Below, piece after piece: positions 18,619-27,609 of a DNA stretch of 64,000 nt. The first letter of the stretch is position 1; each line of letters begins with the position of its first letter. The position numbers and the translations under genes were made by a program. Source of the stretch: Saprospiraceae bacterium (GTDB lineage: Bacteria; Bacteroidota; Bacteroidia; Chitinophagales; Saprospiraceae); NCBI GenBank assembly GCA_016710585.1, contig JADJVN010000047.1:108364-172363 (forward strand). Reading direction: 5' to 3'. The notes beneath the pieces are model-generated. The model ran no database searches and had not been told where the DNA came from. It saw only the letters and a list, made by a program, of their open reading frames with translations.

Positions 18619-18658
18619 AATAACCCACCTAAATTCTCCCTTGAAAATGGAGTACTTT
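18619..18658. repeat. isolated REP-like core
   Basis: Forty bases matching the core of the 115/112-bp repeats, with small changes (TTCTCC and GGAGTA arms). It is followed by CTTTAATCGTAACACATTTG, resembling the bases after the core at 18418. Confidence 0.75.
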
Positions 18659-18937
18659 AATCGTAACACATTTGCCCATTAAATTTTTTGAGCGCATATC
18701 CTAGTATTAAGCTGTCATTCGTTTTGCCAAATAAATTTTTCAAAATATTATAATAAATTATAGCTGAATCAAATTTGCCTATCATAAAATTGGCATCGGC
18801 CAAATTATTATCGTTTTTAAAATAAAATGGTTCTTATTTAAACTGTTAAGAATTTAAAAATTATCTCGACAAATAAAATTACATTTGCCTATTAAAACTA
18901 TAATACATTTTTTTACTAACTACTGCACAAATCATCA

Positions 18938-19573
18938 ATGCAATCACTAACGAATATTTTTCCAAGTTTCTCAGAAACACTGCAAACTGCAATAGACCAG
19001 AATGCCAAGGTTCAAGAATTTAAGGCTGGAGACATTATTATTCGGACTGGTCAATATATTCGTCATACTGTCTTAGTCATAAGAGGAAAAATAAAAATAT
19101 ATCGAGAAGATGAAGATGGCGGAGAGTTTTTTATGTATTACTTGCAGCCCGGACAAGCATGTGCCATTAGTATGATATGTGCCACAAAAAGTGAAAAGAG
19201 CCAAATCATGGCAAAGGTTGTAGAGGATGCAGAGTTGCTCTTGATCCCACTTTCATTAATGGATAAATGGATGATGGAACATCGCAGCTGGTACGAATTT
19301 GTTGTGGATACATATAGGACAAGGTTCGAAGAAGTTTTATTGGTTATAGACAGCATTGCATTTCGAGCGATGGATGAAAGATTGGAGTTTTATTTGAAGC
19401 GCCAAAGAGATGTATGTGGATGTGATGATATTCAAATATCTCATCAAGAAATCGCAAATGACCTCAACACGTCCAGAGAAGTGATCTCAAGGCTTTTGAA
19501 GAAAATGGAGCAACGAGGATTGATTAAACTGCATAGAAGTCATATTCACTTTAAAAAAATTAACACTGTGTGA
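18938..19573 (+). CDS. Crp/Fnr family transcriptional regulator
   Basis: 211 residues. The N-terminal cyclic-nucleotide-binding-type beta barrel has GDIIIRTGQYIRH and YYLQPGQACAISMIC. A C-terminal winged helix-turn-helix follows (ISHQEIANDLNTSREVISRLL and KKMEQRGLIKLHRSHI). No Fnr-type N-terminal cysteine cluster is present, although two Cys sit in the QPGQACAISMIC loop and VCGCDD precedes the HTH; these could sense redox or sulfur species, by inference. It lies 53 bases upstream of the TauE/SafE permease in the same direction and probably controls the sulfur-handling genes that follow. Confidence 0.88.
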   Translation: MQSLTNIFPSFSETLQTAIDQNAKVQEFKAGDIIIRTGQYIRHTVLVIRGKIKIYREDEDGGEFFMYYLQPGQACAISMICATKSEKSQIMAKVVEDAELLLIPLSLMDKWMMEHRSWYEFVVDTYRTRFEEVLLVIDSIAFRAMDERLEFYLKRQRDVCGCDDIQISHQEIANDLNTSREVISRLLKKMEQRGLIKLHRSHIHFKKINTV

Positions 19574-19626
19574 CATGTATTACATAAGCATTAAATAACT
19601 TATTTCATCTTTGCAAAAAATAGACA

Positions 19627-20421
19627 ATGGAAATAATTGGATATCTCGCTGCTATTTTGATCGGAGTTGTGCTGGGATTGATCGGTGGTGGTGGCAGCAT
19701 CCTTACTGTACCATTATTGGTTTATCTCTTTGGGATAAATCCTGTGACTGCTACTAGCTATTCACTTTTTATTGTTGGGCTTACAAGTACTGTAGGCAGT
19801 ATTCACTATTTTAGAATGGGATTGGTTAATATAAAAACAGCATTTTTGTTTGGTATTCCATCGATTATCGCAGTATTCATAACAAGAGCTTATATCCTTC
19901 CTGCGATACCTTATGAGTTGATAACAATTGGAACATTTATCGTCACGAAAGATATTTTTTTAATGCTGCTTTTTGCAATGCTAATGATAGGTGCTTCTTA
20001 TAATATGATCAAGAAATCGAATATAAATTCAATTCTAGATGAAAATCAAAAATGGGCCAATCTGAAGATTGCTTTGAAAGGTATTATGGTCGGCACAATA
20101 ACAGGTTTAGTTGGTGCTGGAGGAGGTTTTTTAATTATTCCTGCATTGGTTTTACTTAGGAAATTACCGATGAAGGAAGCAGTAGGTACATCACTGCTAA
20201 TTATTGCATCAAATTCATTGATTGGTTTTTTAGGGAAAAGTAAAGAGATCGTATTGGATTGGAATTTATTGTTTATGATTGCGGTTTTTGCAATTTTTGG
20301 AATATTTATTGGCACATTTATATCGAAGAAAATAGATGGTGCAAAGTTAAAACCTGCCTTTGGCTGGTTTATTTTATTTATGGGGGTTTATATTATTTTG
20401 AAGGAGACAATCTTAAAGTAA
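19627..20421 (+). CDS. TauE/SafE family sulfite/organosulfonate exporter-like permease
   Basis: 264 residues, mostly hydrophobic, with about eight membrane segments in two related halves. Each half opens with a glycine-rich motif: VLGLIGGGGSILTVPLLVYL in the first and GTITGLVGAGGGFLIIPALV in the second, typical of TauE/SafE. Members move sulfite, sulfoacetate or similar anions. Position between a Crp/Fnr regulator and a persulfide dioxygenase-rhodanese gene suggests export of sulfite formed from persulfide oxidation. That role is inferred from context; the family itself is clear. Confidence 0.88.
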   Translation: MEIIGYLAAILIGVVLGLIGGGGSILTVPLLVYLFGINPVTATSYSLFIVGLTSTVGSIHYFRMGLVNIKTAFLFGIPSIIAVFITRAYILPAIPYELITIGTFIVTKDIFLMLLFAMLMIGASYNMIKKSNINSILDENQKWANLKIALKGIMVGTITGLVGAGGGFLIIPALVLLRKLPMKEAVGTSLLIIASNSLIGFLGKSKEIVLDWNLLFMIAVFAIFGIFIGTFISKKIDGAKLKPAFGWFILFMGVYIILKETILK

Positions 20422-20534
20422 TTTTTTACCTAAGAATTTTGCCATTTTTATCTATTATAAAATTAAGTATTTTAAATTCTCAAAATTTTTTTTGATATGT
20501 GCTTTTTGTCACCAAATCTGATAGAATAGGATCA

Positions 20535-20542
20535 TACTTTTG
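20535..20542 (+). promoter_or_regulatory. TAnnTTTG promoter element for the DUF983-persulfide operon
   Basis: TACTTTTG, an exact -7 match, 14 bases before the DUF983 ATG. It suggests these genes have their own promoter separate from the TauE gene. Confidence 0.55.
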
Positions 20543-20556
20543 TGGAAAATTAATAT

Positions 20557-20916
20557 ATGAACCTAGTTCAATCTATTTTCAAATATAAATGCCCACGATG
20601 TAGAAAAGGCAATCTATTTCTTCCCATGAAATCTCTAAGTGATATCCTTGAAATGCCCAAAGAATGCAGTGTCTGTGGGCAAGCTACAGAACCTGAGCCA
20701 GGATTTTATTATGGAGCCATGTTTTTGTCTTATATTGGCACTGGATTTACCTATTTAGCTTTAGTTGCAGTGTTGATCATAGGATTCAAACTTCCGTTAA
20801 ATTATACTTTTGGAATATTAATTCTGTTTGCAATGCTTTGTTATATTCCTACAATACGATTAGCCAGATCATTATGGATTCACATGAATGTCAAATATGA
20901 TAAAAAATATAATTAA
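20557..20916 (+). CDS. DUF983 family membrane protein
   Basis: 119 residues. The N-terminus has a zinc-ribbon-like pair of cysteine motifs (YKCPRCRKGNLF and MPKECSVCGQ), then the conserved EPEPGFYYGAMFLSY. Two membrane segments follow (about residues 55-75 and 80-100). Function is unknown for the family, which is frequent in Bacteroidota and Alphaproteobacteria. The stop is one base before the start of the persulfide dioxygenase gene, so the two are cotranscribed. Confidence 0.85.
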   Translation: MNLVQSIFKYKCPRCRKGNLFLPMKSLSDILEMPKECSVCGQATEPEPGFYYGAMFLSYIGTGFTYLALVAVLIIGFKLPLNYTFGILILFAMLCYIPTIRLARSLWIHMNVKYDKKYN

Positions 20917-20917
20917 A

Positions 20918-22354
20918 ATGAATAATCAAAATTTTTCAATTGAACAGATTTACACAGGATGTCTTGCTCAAGGCGCTTATTATATTACCTCTAATGGAGA
21001 AGCTGCAATAATTGATCCATTGAGAGAAACAAAACCATATTTGGAAAGATTAGAGAGAGATCAAGTTAAATTAAAATATATTTTCGAAACTCATTTCCAT
21101 GCTGATTTTGTGAGCGGTCATCTCGATTTAAGCAAAGCCACAAGTGCCCCAATAGTGTATGGACCAAGTGCAAATGCTTCTTTTGACTTTATCAGTGCAA
21201 AGGATGGTCAGATTTTCGAAGTTGGCAACATAAAAATTAAAGTCCTCCACACACCAGGTCATACTTTGGAGAGCAGTTGTTTTTTGTTATTGGACGAAAT
21301 GGGAAAAGCTCATTCTCTATTTAGTGGGGATACTTTATTTATTGGCGATGTAGGCCGTCCAGATCTTGCTCAAAAAGCAGCTTCAATGACACAAGACCAA
21401 TTGGCTGCACTTTTATATCATTCCTTAAGAAATAAAATTATGGTTTTGCCTGACGATGTCATCGTATATCCAGCACATGGAGCAGGCAGCGCTTGTGGTA
21501 AAAATATGAGTAAAGAAACGACTTCAACGATTGGGCTTCAGAAGATATCAAATTATGCCCTTAGAGCCAATATGACTGAAGCTGAATTCATTAGTGAAGT
21601 GACTGAAGGACTACTTCCCCCACCTTCTTATTTCGGCGCTAATGTCGCTATGAATAAATCTGGATACAATAGTTTTGAGACTGTTCTCACCCAAGGTATG
21701 AGGGCTTTTTCTGCTTCAGAATTCGAGCTAATTGCTGAGGAAACTTCTGCATTGATTTTGGACACCAGAAATAATGCTGAATTTTTTAAAGGATTTATAC
21801 CTCAATCGATTAATATAGGCATTCAAGGTGATTTTGCGCCATGGGTAGGAGCCTTGATAGGGGATGTGCAACAAGCAATTTTATTGGTGACAGAACTAGG
21901 TAAGGAAGAAGAGACAGTGACGCGCTTATCTAGAGTTGGCTTTGACAATATTATTGGACATTTACAGGGTGGAATTGAAGCTTGGAAGAAAGAAAATAAA
22001 GACCTCGACACTGTAAATCGGATCACAGCGACACAATTTGAATCAGATCTCAAAATTGGTGAAAATAAAGTTATCGATTTGCGCAGACCAAGTGAATATG
22101 CTGCTGAACATATTGATGAAGCTTATAGTAGACCATTGGCAGATATTAATTCATGGATTAAAGATATCAATCCTCAAGAACATATTTACATTCACTGTGC
22201 GGGTGGCTATCGCAGTATGATCGCTGCAAGTATATTGCAAGCAAGGGGTTATAGAAATTTTACAGAGGTAGAAGGAGGATTTAGTGCCATCTCAAAAACC
22301 AACATTCCTAAAACTGATTTCATTTGTCAAAGTAAAGTATCTACAGTAAATTAA
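20918..22354 (+). CDS. metallo-beta-lactamase persulfide dioxygenase with two rhodanese domains
   Basis: 478 residues. The N-terminal ETHE1/CstB-like metallo-beta-lactamase domain has iron/zinc ligands in FETHFHADFVSGH, HTPGHTLESSCF, FSGDTLFIGDVGRPDLA and YPAHGAGSACG. Two rhodanese domains follow. The first (from about residue 270, LILDTRNNAEF) lacks a Cys at the expected active-site loop. The second (from about residue 380) has an intact loop with Cys, IHCAGGYRSMIA. Proteins with this layout oxidise glutathione or low-molecular-weight persulfide to sulfite and pass sulfane sulfur on to thiosulfate. I chose the ATG at 20918; a TTG further upstream would overlap DUF983. It probably forms an operon with DUF983 and DUF2892 genes. 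Confidence 0.9.
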   Translation: MNNQNFSIEQIYTGCLAQGAYYITSNGEAAIIDPLRETKPYLERLERDQVKLKYIFETHFHADFVSGHLDLSKATSAPIVYGPSANASFDFISAKDGQIFEVGNIKIKVLHTPGHTLESSCFLLLDEMGKAHSLFSGDTLFIGDVGRPDLAQKAASMTQDQLAALLYHSLRNKIMVLPDDVIVYPAHGAGSACGKNMSKETTSTIGLQKISNYALRANMTEAEFISEVTEGLLPPPSYFGANVAMNKSGYNSFETVLTQGMRAFSASEFELIAEETSALILDTRNNAEFFKGFIPQSINIGIQGDFAPWVGALIGDVQQAILLVTELGKEEETVTRLSRVGFDNIIGHLQGGIEAWKKENKDLDTVNRITATQFESDLKIGENKVIDLRRPSEYAAEHIDEAYSRPLADINSWIKDINPQEHIYIHCAGGYRSMIAASILQARGYRNFTEVEGGFSAISKTNIPKTDFICQSKVSTVN

Positions 22355-22376
22355 CTAATTTTAAAATTTAAATATT

Positions 22377-22586
22377 ATGGTAAAAAATATTGGATCAACA
22401 GACAAACTTATAAGACTGATTATTGCTGCTGTGATTGCGGTATTGTATTATACTAATTTTATCAGTGGAACAGTTGCCATTGTATTAGGTGTCCTTGCAT
22501 TTGTTTTTGTCATTACTAGTTTTTTAAACTTTTGCCCTTTGTATTTGCCATTTGGCATTTCTACAAGAGAAAAAGGAAAAGAGTAA
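22377..22586 (+). CDS. DUF2892 (YgaP-like) membrane protein
   Basis: 69 residues with two hydrophobic segments. The start MVKNIGSTDKLIRLIIAAV and the central FVITSFLNFCPLYLPFGIST match DUF2892, the membrane part found fused to rhodanese in YgaP. Here it is separate, 22 bases after the rhodanese-containing gene, so the same pairing exists as two genes. A conserved Cys in NFCPLY is kept. It may hold a sulfane-sulfur enzyme at the membrane, by inference. Confidence 0.85.
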   Translation: MVKNIGSTDKLIRLIIAAVIAVLYYTNFISGTVAIVLGVLAFVFVITSFLNFCPLYLPFGISTREKGKE

Positions 22587-22612
22587 TCATTTTTTTTAAA
22601 TACATGAAGTCT

Positions 22613-22637
22613 ATAGAATTGTCTAAGTAAATTCTAT
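22613..22637. terminator. hairpin between convergent genes
   Basis: ATAGAATT (22613-22620), 9-base loop, AATTCTAT (22630-22637). It lies between the DUF2892 gene and the convergent TonB receptor gene. There is no strong T-tract. Confidence 0.4.
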
Positions 22638-22694
22638 GGGAGGGTGTTGTATTGCATTACACGAAGCTTCAGAAAATCGGTATAAGAATATGCA

Positions 22695-24929
22695 TTAGAA
22701 TTTTACTCCAATACCTATGTTAAATGTCGTTGCATCACCAGGAATTAACCCAGGTCCAGGATAAGAATTTGCTCTGCGAGTTGCATATTTTGTATTAGTA
22801 AAGTTATTGACATTCAATTTTAAATTATAATATTTTAGAAAATGATATTCCATTGACGCATCGTGCAAAACATACTGTTTTATTTTTCCTGTAGTAGCAG
22901 ATTGGTTTGAATTCTCTGTATTGTTAGCGTCGGTAAAAATATCGCTAGTGATTCGACTTTGAAGAGAAAGGGAGATCCCTTTAGCTCCTACTAATATTCC
23001 AAAACTATGTATGAATTCAGGAGCATATTCGACACGATTTCCTTTCAGGTTTATCTCTTTTATTTGGATATTTGGAGCTGATCCAGAAACTGAATTAATC
23101 CTAAAATCTAGATATTTTGCATCGATAAAAGATGAAGATACAAAGACAGATAAATCGAAGATACTTTTATGTTTAGGATTGCATAATTTTAAAATATCTA
23201 GATCAATATAGGCTTCAATTCCTTTGTGAATAGCGTGACCTAAATTGGTTCTGAATTGATATGTATTTTGACTTGGATCATCAGAAATAAATTTTCTGAT
23301 TGTCCCTATTTTATTATTGTATTTCAAATAGAAAATGCTGATATCAAAATTGAGATAATCGGAAACCAATCCTCTATAACCCAATTCTGCATTATACCCT
23401 GAAGCATCTTTTAGGTCAGGATCTATGACATCTGTGGAATTTGCAGTAGTAATTTCTGAAAAAAGAACTGGTCTGTAAGCTTGAGAAATATTTCCATAGA
23501 AATTTGTTGCCTTAATTTTATATTCAAGACCAATTCCAAAAAGTGGGATAGTTCTTTTTTTAGTGCCATTGTATTCAGTTTCATTTTGCGGAATTGAACT
23601 ATTAAATTTTCCTTTTACTTCAGAGACAATTGATTCTAGTCGAAGACCTGGTGTTAATTTTAGTGATTTATTAATTGTTATTGTATTCTCAGCAAACAAT
23701 GCAATATTATTGGTCTTAAAGCTCAATTCCGTAGGAAATTTTTCAAGAATAATATCGCTGTTATATTCAGAGCCCGTATCTCCCATTCCTCTTTGTCTTC
23801 TTGTTATATTTGCTTGATAGACTCTAGTTCCAAATGCTAGAGTATGTTTTATTTTTCCTGTATTATATTGCCACTTTGCTCGATATTCCAATCCAATATT
23901 TTTGTATGCATCTTTATCAACTTGCCTATTATTAAATGTTTGGGTTTGCATATTGATTGTATCCATAATATTTGGTGTAGCAAGATATCCAATACTGCTC
24001 CTATTGCCTAAAAGTCCAAATACTTTTATTGAATGGGATAAATTTTGATCGACTGCATTTTCATAATGTAGGGAGGCTAAATTCCAAGGAAGATTCATCC
24101 AATTCCTACTGCGAAATGATTGTTTAGGATCTTCTTTCCACTGCTGATCGGTAAGTCCGCCAGATTGTTGAATTAGGGAAACCATATTCGTGTATTCAAA
24201 GGAGAGTTTGTTCTTTGGTGACCATTTATATTGTATGAATGCATGTGTATTGCTCAAAGTAAATTCACTATTTTCTCTTGTGGTATTTCCTTTTCTATAG
24301 TGATTATAGACATAATAGGACCAATGCAAAAGATTCCCACCAACGGCATTAAATGTGCTGAACATATTATTTGATCCGAATGAATTTTGCGATTCAAATG
24401 ACAATTTTTTATTGCGTTTTTCTCTTTTCAAAACATAGTTGACCAAGCCACCAAATTGCGGCCCAAATTGAAGTGCTGATCCACCTCTGATTAGTTCAAT
24501 TTTGTCAACAGCTTCCATAGCAGGATTGTAGTATGCCTCAGGATATCCAAAAATATCACTTGATATATCATATCCATTTTGTCTGGTATTGAGTTCCCAA
24601 CTTCTATTTGGGTTTAATCCTCGCAAAGCAATGGACACTTGTGCACCTGTCCCATCATTTTCCCAAAGACTTAGTCCTGGAACTCTAGCAAAGATTTGTC
24701 TTGTTTGATTTGTAGTTAAGTTGACATTTAGATTTGTTAAACTAAGAACTTCATTTTTTTTACCTGAATAAATTTGATTACTTTCAGTATCACTAAGTCT
24801 GCTTGGAACTGCTTTTTTAGATTGAATTAGGACTTCATTGATTTGCTGATTGAACAAGCTGTCCTGAGCTAATATAGTGAAAGTGAATAATAAAAATAAG
24901 TTTATGAATAATATTGCCTTGAACTGCAT
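22695..24929 (-). CDS. TonB-dependent outer-membrane receptor, FecA/siderophore-like
   Basis: 744 residues with a signal peptide (LFINLFLLFTFTILAQ). A plug domain includes QIFARVPGLSLWENDGTGAQ, IALRGLNPNRSWEL and IELIRGGSALQFGPQFGGLV. A 22-strand-type barrel ends in the aromatic strand NIGIGVKF. It has no N-terminal carboxypeptidase-like or SusC-type domain, so it is a classic metal/siderophore importer rather than a glycan SusC. VDKIELIRGGSAL and the tail NVNNFTNTKYATRRANSYP are typical of ferric-citrate or siderophore receptors. A PchR-like AraC regulator lies just upstream in the same direction. Confidence 0.9.
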   Translation of the reverse strand: MQFKAILFINLFLLFTFTILAQDSLFNQQINEVLIQSKKAVPSRLSDTESNQIYSGKKNEVLSLTNLNVNLTTNQTRQIFARVPGLSLWENDGTGAQVSIALRGLNPNRSWELNTRQNGYDISSDIFGYPEAYYNPAMEAVDKIELIRGGSALQFGPQFGGLVNYVLKREKRNKKLSFESQNSFGSNNMFSTFNAVGGNLLHWSYYVYNHYRKGNTTRENSEFTLSNTHAFIQYKWSPKNKLSFEYTNMVSLIQQSGGLTDQQWKEDPKQSFRSRNWMNLPWNLASLHYENAVDQNLSHSIKVFGLLGNRSSIGYLATPNIMDTINMQTQTFNNRQVDKDAYKNIGLEYRAKWQYNTGKIKHTLAFGTRVYQANITRRQRGMGDTGSEYNSDIILEKFPTELSFKTNNIALFAENTITINKSLKLTPGLRLESIVSEVKGKFNSSIPQNETEYNGTKKRTIPLFGIGLEYKIKATNFYGNISQAYRPVLFSEITTANSTDVIDPDLKDASGYNAELGYRGLVSDYLNFDISIFYLKYNNKIGTIRKFISDDPSQNTYQFRTNLGHAIHKGIEAYIDLDILKLCNPKHKSIFDLSVFVSSSFIDAKYLDFRINSVSGSAPNIQIKEINLKGNRVEYAPEFIHSFGILVGAKGISLSLQSRITSDIFTDANNTENSNQSATTGKIKQYVLHDASMEYHFLKYYNLKLNVNNFTNTKYATRRANSYPGPGLIPGDATTFNIGIGVKF

Positions 24930-25023
24930 TTTGTCGAAATTTATAATGAATAAACCGCAAAGATGGAGGACTTAAGCTCGGCAAAATAGTGGGAAGGGGA
25001 ATAAAACTTGTGAATGTCGAAAA

Positions 25024-25779
25024 TCAATTATTTCTTACCTGACTTGGTAGAATACCAGTAATTGCCTTGAACGAATTAGTAAAATTACTAGGGTTCGAAA
25101 AGCCAACTAAATCAGATATTTCTGAAATACTGTGTTTGGTTTGGCGAAGTAAATGAGTGGCTTTGGCGATCCTTTGCTCTTGGACAAATGCAAAAATAGT
25201 CGTATCAAATATGTCCTTAAAGCCTTTCTTAAGGTAACATTGATTGATACCAACAAGCTTCGCAAGGTCTGGAATAATAGGAGGATTATTTAAATTTTGT
25301 AACAGAATTTCTTTCGCTTTATATATTTTTTCTTTCTCGTATGGCTTTTCTAAAAATTTACAAGTGTTGCATTTATCTATAATGACTGTCTCACATTTTA
25401 ACACACAGAGAAGAAGTTCTAGTGATTTGCTGAGAATAAAAATATTTTTAAGGATACCCTCATGTTTGGTATTTATGACTTCATAACTGATGAGTCTTGA
25501 ATTACAACATAGTTCTTTTTCAATAGCTGTAGTGGAAAGCAACCTTATTTCATTATAATTCTGAAAATTCTCAAAATCATAATTAAAGTTTAATTCATAA
25601 TATTTTTTATCATCATTATATAAATCCTGACAGTCGATATCGGTCGAGTATTGGATCTTAAGATGAATTTTATCCAAATCTTTATGAAGCCACATTTTGT
25701 TTTCCACATGGCTAGTAAGAATTTGAATATGATAGTTAATGCTTTTGTCCAATGAGACCGTATTTTTGTTTCGAAACAA
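25024..25779 (-). CDS. AraC family regulator (PchR-like), likely start lost to a frameshift
   Basis: 251 residues in this frame. The C-terminal 100 residues form the double helix-turn-helix of AraC proteins (IPDLAKLVGINQCYLKKGF and SISEISDLVGFSNPSNFTNS with FKAITGILPSQVR). The N-terminal part resembles PchR-like regulators of TonB receptors. This frame has only a TTG start at 25779. In another frame an ATG at 25817 begins MVHIWSKLKLPNYCFETK; one added base in the T-run 25763-25767 would join it to NTVSLDKS. I therefore think the real gene starts at 25817. It sits 94 bases upstream of the TonB receptor. Confidence 0.8.
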   Translation of the reverse strand: MFRNKNTVSLDKSINYHIQILTSHVENKMWLHKDLDKIHLKIQYSTDIDCQDLYNDDKKYYELNFNYDFENFQNYNEIRLLSTTAIEKELCCNSRLISYEVINTKHEGILKNIFILSKSLELLLCVLKCETVIIDKCNTCKFLEKPYEKEKIYKAKEILLQNLNNPPIIPDLAKLVGINQCYLKKGFKDIFDTTIFAFVQEQRIAKATHLLRQTKHSISEISDLVGFSNPSNFTNSFKAITGILPSQVRNN

Positions 25780-25912
25780 TAATTTGGCAATTTTAGTTTA
25801 GACCAAATATGGACCATTATTTCGATAATGTTAATTTTTAGCAAATTTTAATCTTCGAATAAAAGTTAAAAAAGCTTTAATTTGTCAATTCAAAATGCTT
25901 AAATAAATTTTG

Positions 25913-25920
25913 TAATTTTG
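25913..25920 (+). promoter_or_regulatory. TAnnTTTG promoter element for the kynurenine unit
   Basis: TAATTTTG, an exact -7 match, 15 bases before the ATG at 25936. It overlaps a possible TTG start at 25918, which argues that the ATG is the true start. Confidence 0.6.
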
Positions 25921-25935
25921 CAATTAAACAGAGAT

Positions 25936-26346
25936 ATGGAAGCAAAAGTCCTAGAAGATAAAGCTATACCAAGAGGAAAATTTCCACATGTAAAAAGAGC
26001 TGGAGATTTTTTATTTGTATCGGGTACGAGTTCGCGACGAAAAGATAATAGTTTTGAGGGTGTTGAAGTTGATGAATTTGGAACGACTAATCTTGATATT
26101 CGCAAACAAACCAATGCAGTAATAAAGAATATACGAGATATTCTGGCTTCTGTTGGTGCTGAACTTGAAGATATCGTGGATGTCACCACTTTCCTTGTGA
26201 ACATGAATGATTTTAAAGGCTATAATGAAGTATACAATCATTTTTTTACAAGTAATGGTCCGACTAGAACCACAGTGGCAGTGCACCAATTGCCACATCC
26301 ACATTTATTGATTGAAATTAAAGTAACCGCATACAAACCATTATGA
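25936..26346 (+). CDS. RidA-family protein, 2-aminomuconate deaminase type
   Basis: 136 residues, a single RidA/YjgF domain that forms trimers. The sequence KAIPRGKFPHVKRAGDFLFV, SGTSSRRKDN, EDIVDVTTFLVNMNDF and QLPHPHLLIEIKVTAY is closer to the 2-aminomuconate deaminase branch (NbaF/AmnD) than to the general imine deaminase RidA. That enzyme turns 2-aminomuconate into 4-oxalocrotonate in tryptophan breakdown. The link is strengthened by ATGA overlap with the tryptophan 2,3-dioxygenase start, which couples their translation. Other kynurenine genes are not in the window. A general RidA role cannot be excluded. Confidence 0.82.
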   Translation: MEAKVLEDKAIPRGKFPHVKRAGDFLFVSGTSSRRKDNSFEGVEVDEFGTTNLDIRKQTNAVIKNIRDILASVGAELEDIVDVTTFLVNMNDFKGYNEVYNHFFTSNGPTRTTVAVHQLPHPHLLIEIKVTAYKPL

Positions 26347-27443
26347 ATCAAAACGAAAAATACGCAGCAATTCACTATCATAGCTATTTAGGACTAGACA
26401 AGGTTTTAGATGCTCAGCATCCACGATCTGGTCAATATGGGAAAGAAGCTCATGACGAGACACTTTTCATCATCATTCATCAAGTATATGAGCTGTGGTT
26501 CAAACAAATTATTCATGAATTGGAGTCTTTGGTTGGATTATTTGAAGCTGATGCTGTTGATGAAAAAAATATTGGAATAGCTGTATCGAGGATAGAAAGA
26601 ATTAACGAAATATTCAAATTGCTCATCCATCAAATTGATGTTTTAGAAACGATGACGCCCTTGGATTTTTTGGAGTTTAGGAATTTTTTATTTCCAGCTT
26701 CTGGATTTCAATCAGCTCAATTTCGGAAAACTGAAGTCATGTTGGGGCTTAAAATGGCTCAGCGATTCAGTTATCAAGAAAAACCTTATTATAATCAGTT
26801 AAGTGCTGAACAACAGGAAGAAATAAAGGATTTAGAATCGAGAAGAAGCCTGTTCGAATTAATTGAAGACTGGTTAGAGCGTACACCTTTCATCAAATGT
26901 GAAGGATTCTCATTTATCGATGAATATAAGGTTGCAATAGCTAAGATGATTGAACGCGAGAGGCAAGCCATAGAAACAAATGAATACCTTTCTCCTGAAG
27001 AAAGAACAGCACGTTTAACAATGTTAGGAGCTAATGGTGAGTTCTTTCAACAAGTATTGGACCCTGCAATCCATGCTCAAAAAATAGCAGATGGTCATGT
27101 GAGAATAAGTTATGATGCAATGATTGCAGCGGTAATGATTCATGTCTATCGTGATCAACCTATTTTGCAATTGCCATATAGACTTTTGGACGCCATCACC
27201 ACCATGGATGAATTAATGACTTCATGGCGATATAGACATGCTCAGATGGTGATGCGCATGCTGGGCAAAAAAAGTGGAACAGGAGGATCTGCAGGTTTTG
27301 ATTATCTAATGGAGACAGTGAAGAAGCATCAGATCTTTAAGGATTTTCATCATATTTCGACACTGTTGATTCCTAGAGGTGATGTACCTCAATTGCCAGA
27401 CTCTTTGAAGAGAGATTTGAGTTTTTACTATTCTACGAAATAA
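26343..27443 (+). CDS. kynA: tryptophan 2,3-dioxygenase
   Basis: Heme enzyme that opens the indole ring of L-tryptophan to N-formylkynurenine, the first step of the kynurenine pathway. The 366-residue product starts with YHSYLGLDKVLDAQHPRSG. The conserved DETLFIIIHQVYELWFKQI lies in the substrate/heme region. SWRYRHAQMVMRMLGKKSGTGGSAGFDYL near the C-terminus includes the proximal heme histidine and the substrate-binding loop. The ATG overlaps the stop of the RidA-type gene by four bases. Tryptophan may feed either NAD synthesis (nadB is also present) or catabolism; the deaminase partner favours catabolism. Confidence 0.95.
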   Translation: MNQNEKYAAIHYHSYLGLDKVLDAQHPRSGQYGKEAHDETLFIIIHQVYELWFKQIIHELESLVGLFEADAVDEKNIGIAVSRIERINEIFKLLIHQIDVLETMTPLDFLEFRNFLFPASGFQSAQFRKTEVMLGLKMAQRFSYQEKPYYNQLSAEQQEEIKDLESRRSLFELIEDWLERTPFIKCEGFSFIDEYKVAIAKMIERERQAIETNEYLSPEERTARLTMLGANGEFFQQVLDPAIHAQKIADGHVRISYDAMIAAVMIHVYRDQPILQLPYRLLDAITTMDELMTSWRYRHAQMVMRMLGKKSGTGGSAGFDYLMETVKKHQIFKDFHHISTLLIPRGDVPQLPDSLKRDLSFYYSTK

Positions 27444-27609
27444 TGCATTGATGGGGTAAGGCTTCAGTTAGAAATTGGCTTTATAAAATGATTTATAATG
27501 TGAATCCTTATTAATTTGCCTTTGATTTTTGATCAAGATCAAAATAATTTTAACCATTTCTTAAGACTTTTCCATGTCACTTGAAAGTCAAAGTCTCAAA
27601 TTATATATC

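Larger units (their letters stand above)
18178..18937. other. repeat-containing intergenic region at the right end of the T9SS island
   Basis: 760 bases without a gene. It holds the right copy of the 155-bp repeat (18303-18457) and two diverged hairpin cores, each followed by a related ACTTTAATCGTAA stretch. Then comes AT-rich DNA up to the Crp/Fnr gene. No ORF with family-like features was seen. Confidence 0.75.

Noticed and set aside
24960..24980. GGAGGACTT near the TonB receptor start as another REP core
   Set aside because: Only the right half-site matches; there is no paired TCCTCC arm, so chance is likely.
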